From positions 25,840,351 to 25,904,350 of the forward strand of contig JBCFYV010000100.1 of NCBI GenBank assembly GCA_039000515.1: a DNA stretch of 64,000 nt, in the 5' to 3' direction. The notes under the pieces were generated by a model that saw nothing but the letters and a program-made list of their open reading frames with translations, did not search any database and was not told the origin of the DNA. The DNA is from Timema cristinae (Eukaryota > Arthropoda > Insecta > Phasmatodea > Timematidae). Made by a program: the position numbers and the translations under genes. This document shows positions 55,964 to 64,000 of this stretch, in pieces. Numbering within the stretch: the stretch's first letter is position 1; every line of letters begins with the position of its first letter.

Positions 55964-56270
55964 CGGTTACCTGGCGGTCTAGGGGTAAGGTGTCAGACTT
56001 CTGTGCTGGAGGCCGGGGTTCAATCCTAGGTCCCGGCACAGATTTATCTGATTTACAAACCCTTCCTTCACCTCTGACAAGACGTGTATTAATCACATCT
56101 TGTGAATGTGGGGAAAGCCAGGCCTCCACCGTGGTTCGGATTCCACGTTATACTGTAGGTCCTTCATTTCATCTCACAATCACCCTACCATTACACATTA
56201 GCGTAAGTGCGTATAACCCGAACGGGTAGTAAGACGCGGTGATAATAATAATAATAATAGTAATAATAAT
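55964..56270 (+). mobile_element. Full-length SINE-A nested in the TIR element
   Basis: CGGTTACCTGGCGGTCTAGG head, GGGGTTCAATCCTAGG B box, body, 3' domain and AAT tail. Flanked by AATGGCC (55957-55963 and 56271-56277). Confidence 0.93.
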
Positions 56271-56432
56271 AATGGCCTCATTTAATTGGTAAGACCATAA
56301 ATAGTATAATGTATATATGTAAACCCGATATGTTAAAATAATTCAATATTATAATCAAAGTAGGCCTTTACAAATAAGAATCACCTTTAGTTTGGAGAGA
56401 GTATGAAAAAACCACAACAATAAATAGGTTTT

Positions 56433-56527
56433 AAAAATCACCTTCAGTTCACTGAGCCAAGATTCGAACCTTTGCCTCCTAGTCAAAAGTTATCGAGTGC
56501 AACGCACCATTCCGCCACTGGTGCGGC
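56433..56527 (-). mobile_element. SINE-B-like head fragment
   Basis: CACCTTCAGTTCACTGAGCC, AAGATTCGAACCTTTGCCTC (B-box complement) and CCATTCCGCCACTGGTGCGG. Confidence 0.6.
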
Positions 56528-56694
56528 AAATCTGATTTTAAAACACTTCAGTACAGTACCATACGCATTTCTCAATTTATTAATTGGATGCACTTCTACT
56601 TTTTTCTTTTTTATAAATACACAATATTTTCTGTAAGAATTTTCGAGGAGCAGAGATGTACTAAGTGTGTTTGACAGATACATCTTCTCTAACT

Positions 56695-56993
56695 GGGGGG
56701 GGGGGGGGGGGGGGGGGGGGGTGACCTAGTGGTCTAGGGGTAAGGTGTCAGACTTCTGTGCTGGCAGCCGGGGTTCAATCCTCGGTCCCGGCACAGATTT
56801 ATCTTATTTCCAAACCCTTCCTTCACCTCTGACAAGACATCTTGTGAATGTGGGGAATGCCAGGCCACCACCGTGGTTCGGATTCCACGTTAAACTGTAG
56901 GTCCTTCATTTCATCTCACAATAACCCTACCATTACACATTAGCGTAAGTGCGTATAACCCGAACGGGTAGTAAGACGCGGTGCTAATAATAA
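56695..56993 (+). mobile_element. Full-length SINE-A with a 27-nt poly-G at its 5' end
   Basis: The flanking duplication TCTAACT lies at 56688-56694 and 56994-57000. Between the left duplication and the head (GTGACCTAGTGGTCTAGGGG) are 27 uninterrupted Gs, so the G run is part of the inserted unit. The rest is a typical copy with B box GGGGTTCAATCCTCGG and an AAT tail. Confidence 0.93.
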
Positions 56994-57299
56994 TCTAACT
57001 AGGGTCCGCTAATTACGCGCTCGCTCGCTCGCGCGCTCGCCAGTTTGGCCACCCAGTCGCTTGCGCGCTCGCTCGCTCGCTCGCGCGCTCGCTCGCACGC
57101 TTGGCAGTCTGGCCGAACCCTTAGCTTCATATTTTCCAGCTTCGCTTCATTATTAAAAGATAATGGCTCTAATGTCCTGAGTTTAGTTTGAAGTCATTCA
57201 CTCAGATAACTCATATTTATAAAAATACGCTAAATACGTTATTATAAAATAAAAACGAGGAAAAGGGAGAAATATTATTTAGCAAAAATTTCAATAACT

Positions 57300-57545
57300 A
57301 CACTGGTAGTCGAACGGTTTAAGGTGCTAGACTCGCATGACCCTCGATCACTGGGTTGGCGGGAAAGTCGGGGTTCGAATCCCAATCGGGTCTACTTTGG
57401 GTGTTTTTATCTATTTTATTTCCCACTCTCTCTCCACGCAAATGCGGGTACATTTCTTCTTAAGTTCTCCCGTCATCATCCCTTTACCATTAGTGTAATT
57501 AATGTACGTGTGTATAACCCAAACGGATTCTAAATAAGACGCAGT
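57300..57545 (+). mobile_element. SINE-B copy with distinct head
   Basis: CACTGGTAGTCGAACGGTTT head with an extra-long arm (CTCGATCACTGGGTTGGCGG), B box GGGGTTCGAATCCC, TCTCTCCACGCAAATGCGGG body and terminus AATAAGACGCAGTG. Confidence 0.85.
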
Positions 57546-58395
57546 GTGAACAGAAAAACAAATCATATTTTTGTCAAAACAAAATTTTAACGTGGTCACG
57601 TTGGTATAAATACTACAGTACTAGGATTTAAAAAAAAAACCTTTAATGGAATCACTTACTGTAATATCAAAATAAGCTAAGTTGATCTTGACAATACACG
57701 TTATAATATTTAGGAGCCTTATGTTTTTATTATAACACCCTGGGTACTAGATTCGACACTCGATGCAAGAAATATAAGTTAACAATTATTAAAAATCAGA
57801 CGTGACCTCTACCTGGTGAGCCAATACACACATTGTAATTAGGGTATAGGTTATGTAGCGTGTGACAATTATGTTTAATGTTTCAACACTAATTTGCTGT
57901 AGTTTTCATTGAACACCTGAGTTCCGGTATCGATAGAGAATTAGGGGGCGAAGGTATGTGATGCACTTTGCACTGGATAAACAAGAACACTGCATTAACC
58001 TTACGGGACAAAATTTAGAAGCTTTGAAGAAAATCGATAAATAAGTCTTACCTTTAAATGTGGGCTCCTTGTCGTAGAACACCAAATAAAAACTTCAGAG
58101 TATCACACCCTTACAGAAAACATATTATTTTTCCACTATAGGAATGTCAACGTCCATTCTTTCGCCATGCACAGACTGACTCATTTCACCTGACGTCACT
58201 GCGCATGAGCGGAGCCGCAAAGTCGTTAGTTCCAGACAGGTCTTTTAATATTCTAGAAGGGAGGAATCGGTGTTTAGGGCGACATCTCGTGAGCAACGGT
58301 TACACTAGGTAGTTAAAACTTACCGGCTACGATGCTTCAACCACCGACCAAATATTTTTGAATAAAATAAGATTGCAAGGGGTTTGGAATATATT
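57546..58395. other. Stretch without recognised features
   Basis: Mixed AT-rich and moderately GC-rich sequence (58140-58300); no supported frame, RNA gene or repeat. Confidence 0.5.
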
Positions 58396-58399
58396 TTGC

Positions 58400-58520
58400 A
58401 GTTACATAAATGCACCATCCTCTACCACTTATTTGTCTGCTGAGGTGTCACCCTCGCAATATACTGAACTGTCAATGGCTGGGAAATAGGGGTTCGAATA
58501 ATTGTCAGTTATACTGAGAG
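58400..58520 (+). mobile_element. Degenerate SINE-B head
   Basis: GCTGAGGTGTCACCCTCGC, GGGGTTCGAATAATTGTCAG and ACTGAGAGTAG are in SINE-B order. Confidence 0.5.
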
Positions 58521-58828
58521 TAGTTTATAAATATGTTTTTATCAAATTCAATTTTAACGATGTTCCTAAACTGTAAATGTGAGTTCAAATGATCTAAAAT
58601 CGGTCAAGGAACGGTGCATTTTAAAATTCTTTGCAATTTCTTGTTGGGGAACTTCTCCACGAAATGCCGAAAAGAAACAAACTTTCCTCCAAAATAAAAA
58701 AAAAAATTCTGGGTATGGTTCCGTACTTAGTATATTCTTGATCAAATATCACAGAATTTAACTCGATTTTTAGTTGTTTATTTAATTGGATAGTCTTAAA
58801 AACATCCAACTGTTAAATTATTTTTTTA

Positions 58829-59285
58829 GCGCTGCATCTTATTACACTTTCAGATTATACGCTTATGTATATCCTGATTTTGGTTTGAAGAACAGTAGAG
58901 AAAATTCTAACGTATTGTTTTGCGGCCAACATTGATAACATTTTACTGTATTATTTGTGTTATTCTATAGTTATTGATAATATCTATTAAAAGTGACTGC
59001 TACAAATAACATTACTTGATGTATAAATATATTAAAATTGTTTTTGTAACTTTAGTAACTAACTTCTACTGTTCTTTCTACCAAATCATACTATTCTCTA
59101 ATTTTCTAGTTAGGGATAAGGAGGGTTATATTTATAGGAAGTGTACTCACATTTGCTTGAAGGGAGAGTAGAAAAAACATTTTTAAAAACAACTCCCTTC
59201 AGCACGCCTGACTGAGATTCGAACCTCGACCATTTAGTCTATTGTGAAAGTAGCGTCTTGGACCATGTGGCCACCAAAGTGAGTC
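58829..59285 (-). mobile_element. SINE-B copy interrupted by MITE-G
   Basis: 3' domain at 58829-58868 (AGCGCTGCATCTTATTACAC); the body resumes after 59093 with TAGGGATAAGGAGGGTTATA, GAGATTCGAACCTCGACC and CATGTGGCCACCAAAGTGAG. Confidence 0.8.
58870..59093 (-). mobile_element. MITE-G copy 9, nested in a SINE-B
   Basis: Ends TCCTGATTTTGGTTTGAAGA and (complement) TAGTATGATTTGGTAGAAAG; core GGCCAACATTGATAACATTT reversed. Its position inside a SINE-B shows it moved after that SINE. Confidence 0.82.
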
Positions 59286-59317
59286 ATTATTATTTTACTA
59301 TTATTATTAAAGTGAAA

Positions 59318-59319
<2 letters not shown>

Positions 59320-59352
<33 letters not shown>

Positions 59353-59517
59353 GCACCGCGTCTTACTACCCGTTCGGGTTATACGCACTTACGCTAATGT
59401 GTAATGGTAGGGTGATTGTGAGATGAAATGAAGGACCTACAGTTTAACGTGGAATCCGAACCACGGTGGAGACCTGGCATTCCTCACATTCACAAGATGT
59501 CTTGTCAGAGGTGAAGA
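59320..59517 (-). mobile_element. 5'-truncated SINE-A
   Basis: Ends within the body at TCTTGTCAGAGGTGAAG. Flanked by AAGTGAAATA (59310-59319 and 59518-59527). Confidence 0.93.
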
Positions 59518-59710
59518 AAGTGAAATAGAACTATCCATGTATGATTAATGATTTGTCTTTAAAATAATATTTTGTAATTCAATTGGATTGAATTGATTGA
59601 TTTAATAAAATACATTTCTTTTACACTTGACCACACTTTGTGTTTTAATTGTTATATTCGTCACCTTTTGTATTGCAAAAATAAGGCAATTTTTCTACTT
59701 CTAGAGTGTA

Positions 59711-60002
59711 TTATTATTATTATTATTATTATATTAGCACCGCGTCTTACTACCCGTTCGGGTTATACGCACTCACGCTAATGTGTAATGGTAGGGTGAT
59801 TGTGAGATGAAATGGAGGACCTACGGTTTAACATAGGATCCGAACCACGGTGGAGGCCTGGCATTCCCCACATTCACAAGATGTCTTGTCAGAGGTGAAG
59901 GAAGGGTTTGGTAATCAGATAAATCTTTGCCGGGACCGAGGATTGAACCCGGCCGCCAGCATAGAAGTCTGACACCTTACCCCTAGACCACCAGGTCACC
60001 TT
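59711..60002 (-). mobile_element. Full-length SINE-A
   Basis: ATT tail, complete body, head ending CCACCAGGTCACC. Flanks CTAGAGTGTA (59701-59710) and CTATAGTGTA (60003-60012) differ at one base. Confidence 0.93.
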
Positions 60003-60245
60003 CTATAGTGTACATATTCATTGTAAAAATACTCCATATTCATCATAAAAAGTAAAAAGTTGTGAAAACATAAAACAACCAAATTAGGAATCTTACTCCC
60101 CAGCATATTAAATTTCCATGCCCTGTTTAGCCTCTACATGAGCACTTGTAGCTCTTCAAATGGATCCTCCACGGAGCAGCATGTATTGGCCTGCCTGGTG
60201 TCGTGAATGAAAAGTGAAATTCGCCACATCATGTGAAAATTGAGA

Positions 60246-60251
<6 letters not shown>

Positions 60252-60286
<35 letters not shown>

Positions 60287-60318
60287 CGCTGCGCCTTACT
60301 ACCCGTTTGGGTTCTACG
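60252..60318 (-). repeat. (TA)n run joined to a SINE 3'-domain scrap
   Basis: About 34 bases of TA followed directly by AGCGCTGCGCCTTACTACCC; the SINE tail may have seeded the microsatellite. Confidence 0.75.
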
Positions 60319-60518
60319 CTAACATTAAAAATAACACACACTGTTTGGACAAGTTTATAAAGATATATACTTTGACTACTCAAGTACAACTGTCTCAGAC
60401 GCAGGTGGTAAAAAAAAATTGTTCATATTGAAAATATAAGACAATTTAATGCAAAATTTAACAATCCTTTTGTCTGAAGGCGGATATGAAACAAATAGTT
60501 GGGAAACGTAGTTGAGGA

Positions 60519-60539
60519 GGGGGGGGGGGGGGGGGGGGG
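60519..60539. repeat. Poly-G tract, 21 nt
   Basis: Uninterrupted Gs, no adjacent SINE head. Confidence 0.9.
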
Positions 60540-61029
60540 TGTTGGATGGTAGTGTTGCGTCAAGAAAATGGAATGTTTCCAATAATATGCAGGAAATATC
60601 AAGTTACGACCAGTAGATGCTGTCGGGAAAAAGTTTATTTTACTGTGAGAGCTGTCAAGCTCAAATTAGCCACAGACGTTATTTTTATTTGCACCTATTT
60701 AAAATATTATATAACCTAATTTTATAATTGTTACCAAGCGTATATGCTGCGATTTCATTTTAGTAACAACGTTAATGTGTCCTTGAAAAGTTGCCCGTCC
60801 TAAAATGTTATTTTTTCATAAATATATTTATAACAATAATAATAATTATTATTATTCATGACAAGTGATATTATATTTTATTTTTAAGAAATTATATCTT
60901 AAATAATTCTTTTTCATGACTTTTACATAATTTTAATTGCTATAGCTTTCCGCGATCTGCCACCTTTTGTCATTGCCTTTTAACTACTTGAACTAGTATT
61001 CGATTGTAGTGTTCTCTGAAAGTGTAATT

Positions 61030-62640
61030 TTTGACTAAAGCTACTATCACACGACACTTGCTTGTACTAGTAATCAAGTGTGCTAGCTAGCGCCTAGATA
61101 TCTGTATAATAGCTAGTAGAATAGAAACGGGACTAGAGTATTCACACGCTGCTAGTTTGGTACTAGGTTCTAGTGCAAATATTTATCGAACGTCAGAGAT
61201 TAAGTTTGGGTGCAGCAGCTACATTAATTACTAACAAAGATATTGAAAATTATGAGAGGGAACGTAGGAAAAAGAATATGGACACGGGACTGGTTGGGAA
61301 AGACGAAATAATGGTCTCAGGATGCTAAATATGATACATTCGGAGGTTAGGTAATATACATTCGGGGTGACACAAACGTTTAGTAGCTCCCTAAATTTGT
61401 ATTCATTTATTTACAATGTGGTCAGAGGCCCCTAAGCCCATGGGTGTCCAAGTACAGTATCCTTGATACACAAATGATCTTTTTTTAGGCCTACGCACAC
61501 TTTATATTCTAAAGAAAAAAAAGAAAAAAAAATTGGCATGCTATCAAGTTTATTTAGATAAAATTGGGTCTGGAACACAGTTTGTCGTTTTTAGATTACA
61601 TGTTTTAAATTAAATATATATAAATTAAATATATTGTCATATTGTGGCAATTTGGTATTATATAAACAAGGATGTTTAGAATAATTTTCTGCCAACAACA
61701 AAATCACATCCGATGACCATGTTGGCGTCATTTATACCATTTCTCTACACAACAGTCTCAGCGCGCATTGATTGGTTGAATTACACAGACTAGTGTCGAA
61801 ACTAGTACGAAAATAGCACCTGTTCTATCCTCACAACTAGTAACATGAATAAAACATTGAATAAAACAGATACAAAAACGACAATCACCAGCCCCGAAGG
61901 GGCGCTTGAAAGCCAAACGTAATAGATATAACATAAAAATACTAAAAACGAGAGTCATATGTTGCCCTGGCGGGCTGATTCGAAGTTAGCCATAGGTTCA
62001 TGGGCGGGAAAAATTAACAAAAACCCGTCCTGTCGCCGTTAGTTGGTCGACAGGGACCTAAAAGTATATATATATACACATAGAGAAGGAATGACAGGGT
62101 AGAAAACATTGAAGGAGAGGTGATCGGATGTAGACAGGACATTCAGAACGTGAAGCGGGAGATGATTGTGATAAACTGGAGGAAAGATGGGGCATCGGGA
62201 GAGTAACAGATCGAGTGACAGAAAACTGGATTCCATTATGAAGTTCTTACGTTGCCACCCATTGAATTGTTTGTTTTCCACTAGATAGAATAAAATGTTT
62301 ATGAGGTTGTGGAAGACTATTAAACGCTCCAGAGTTTTAGTTAATTTAGTTACTTCTATGTAAAAGCTATCATGGACAGAGCAGGAACTGTTATAGATTA
62401 TCGACTGCCAGGTTAAAATACATCCTCAAATGCCCAAAACTCATAACTGCCCGTTCTGAGTGACAGGTGATAGTACTTTTTGAGCGAGATGTCTGGCGGG
62501 ATACTTTTAAACTACATGTTATGTTTGAGAGCTCTCTACTAGCCAGAATATAAACTAAGTTTGATACTAGTGTACTAGCGGATAAGTGTTTAACTATTTA
62601 TGCAATAGCTATACTATTCGCCTGCTGAAGTTAGGCTTAC
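61030..62640 (+). mobile_element. Probable Harbinger-type relic
   Basis: At 61255-61314 one frame reads RGNVGKRIWTRDWLGKTK before a stop. K-R-x-W-x-R-x-W-L is the N-terminal motif of many PIF/Harbinger transposases. CTAGT-rich sequence lies on both sides (61060-61180 and 62545-62600), and TAAAGCTACTATCACACG at about 61035 loosely mirrors the complement of GTTAGGCTTACATC near 62630. Borders and class are tentative; no catalytic region was found. Confidence 0.35.
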
Positions 62641-64000
62641 ATCACCAGCAACACAATTTGAAAATGTACTATAACTACAATATTAAAAACCGAAATCTTT
62701 CCATTCTTGAATTTTAAATAAAAAACGTGTTCAGTTATAAAAAAAAATACATTTTACTTTTTAAATATTATCTAAGCCTTTATGATATAGCCTACATGTC
62801 CAAATTTACTATAAATAGCTTAGTTAATGGCTGATGAATAACAAAAATATAAGTTATTGAAACCTAATCAAATAAAAAAATTATTATTTTGAAGAAAAAT
62901 ATATTTTAATACCAATATTAAACAGAAAAATTGTTTCCTTTCCATTCCTTTGTACATTTGTATGTTTTTAGAGGTCCTTGACGACCCCATAAAGGCGATA
63001 GGGCGGGTTTTAATTATTTTCTCGCCCCTCACCCATTGTAATTATATTATCAGCCCGTCAGGGTGCTACATGTTTTCATGTTATTATTGTTGTAATGTTC
63101 TATGTCGGTCTACGATCGAGAGCCATTTGGGGGCTAGTGTTCGTTGTATGTATCTTCTATGAGCTTCACGCAAATATATGTAAACTGTGTTACAACCCAA
63201 TATATCCAAACAAACAATACTGAACAACTTTGGGCAACCAGGATTTTTTTATATCGTATTAATAATAAAAATAATGAGCTTAAAAGTATAATTTTTATTT
63301 TGTGAATAAAGTGGGTGAATGGGTGTGTGTGGAGTGAAATTTACATATAAAATGGGAATGGGGGATTGGTGCACATATTGTAAACGATTGAGAACCTGTG
63401 GGTTAGTGTGTTTACTAAGTGTGAGAAGGTCAGAAGTATATAAATCAACACCATTTTTTAATTGGCTTATACAATTTTTCTCCTTCATTATGGATCCTTT
63501 ATAAAACGTTTTGTGTGTGTTCTTTACTGCCCCCCCCCCCCCCCCTTACCCTCTTGAAATCAAATGCTTGAAACTGTAATAATTACAACGCTAGCATGAT
63601 AAGAAATGTCTATACGCCATCGTAAAGGTGATATTATTGCAAAAATTAATGGTATTATTTTATAAATTAAAAGTTCTGGTATTTCTTTTCTATAGTTTTT
63701 TATTTTAATTTTAAATGAATAAACTATTTACTTTTAGCTAGATATCACACTCATTTTATATTTTGATAAAAGCCCGACTATTGCGTTAAATGAATCTTAG
63801 CTATACGTGTTCTTGTCGAGAAGGAAGGATCACCAACAGTGAGGAGATGTGCGCATTTCAAGGGGTATATCAAGCGACATTTCCTTCTCGAAGCTTCCTA
63901 AAAGAAAAGGGGTGAGGTCATCCAGGTGCGTCTCTTTCCACGGAAAGTGCGTTGTCTTTTTAAATAGAGACGTAGAAGGATTTCACCACACCTTACAACT
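62641..64000. other. Terminal stretch without recognised genes
   Basis: Contains a 16-nt poly-C run (63530-63545), TGGGTGTGTGTGG near 63318, and an 11-bp inverted repeat TCGAGAAGGAA/TTCCTTCTCGA spanning about 63816-63891. Nothing coding could be supported. Confidence 0.55.

Larger units (their letters stand above)
55637..57121. mobile_element. TIR element with GAGC-repeat arms, TA borders
   Basis: Left AGGGTACGGCCAGACTGAG; right complement AGGGTTCGGCCAGACTGCC; TA on both sides (55635-55636, 57122-57123). Each end carries a second, inner GGCCA(C/A)ACTGG motif followed by another (GAGC)n array. Host sequence on the two sides matches a continuous repeat near 50373-50430, with about two bases at the junction, which fits a TA target. 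The border could also be read as TAA/TTA, so a Harbinger-type or a Tc/mariner-type element is possible. Two SINE-A copies are nested; no transposase is visible. Confidence 0.78.

Overview
This window looks like gene-poor, repeat-dense nuclear DNA of an animal, most probably an arthropod. It is AT-rich, has no long open reading frame, no bacterial-style operons and no ribosome-binding sites, and carries degenerate TTAGG-type repeats (near 176-239, also near 18225 and 36450). The species cannot be named from the sequence alone. I found no host gene I could support; nearly every open frame longer than 60 codons lies in a transposon or is a shadow of a SINE. All family labels (SINE-A, MITE-G and so on) are my own provisional names.

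The dominant component is tRNA-derived SINEs, more than 50 copies or fragments. SINE-A (about 280-300 bp plus an AAT/ATT tail) and SINE-B (about 250 bp, several subfamilies) have different tRNA-like heads and bodies, but end in the same 3' domain containing the hairpin ACCCGAACGGGT followed by AGTAAGACGCGGTG. SINE-C, D, E and F are rarer and have other bodies. Many copies are bounded by clear 7-13 bp target-site duplications (TSDs), and several are nested in older repeats, so an insertion order can be read.

The second component is DNA transposons. PIF/Harbinger-like elements lie at 5433-6369, 13670-15832 and 36786-37322, with probable ones at 55637-57121 and 61030-62640. The 13670-15832 element keeps traces of both genes expected of the superfamily: a transposase and, on the opposite strand, a MADF/Myb-like DNA-binding protein. 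hAT-like elements lie at 17196-18183, 27435-27893 (with a transposase C-terminal remnant), 48682-49348, 51426-51714 and 52228-52705. Two small inverted-repeat families recur: MITE-G (nine copies, ends near TATAGTCCAATTTTCATAGG) and the palindromic family H (three loci). LINE remnants lie at 1530-2605 (Jockey/CR1-like) and 38344-38660 (RTE-like).

Tandem repeats include a 76-bp satellite of about 20 copies (25315-26850) and a 46-bp minisatellite embedded in a dispersed element present twice (10384-10560, 21444-21945). Poly-G/poly-C runs of 15-27 nt occur repeatedly. Layout: 0-16 kb holds the LINE, a large fold-back, two Harbinger elements and SINEs; 16-25 kb nested SINEs and hAT DNA; 25-27 kb the satellite; 27-45 kb SINEs, MITEs, a hAT relic and a Harbinger MITE; 45-52 kb family H and hAT elements; 52-64 kb hAT, a GAGC-rich TIR element, SINEs and a Harbinger relic. 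There is no gene circuit to describe; the biology is transposon succession.
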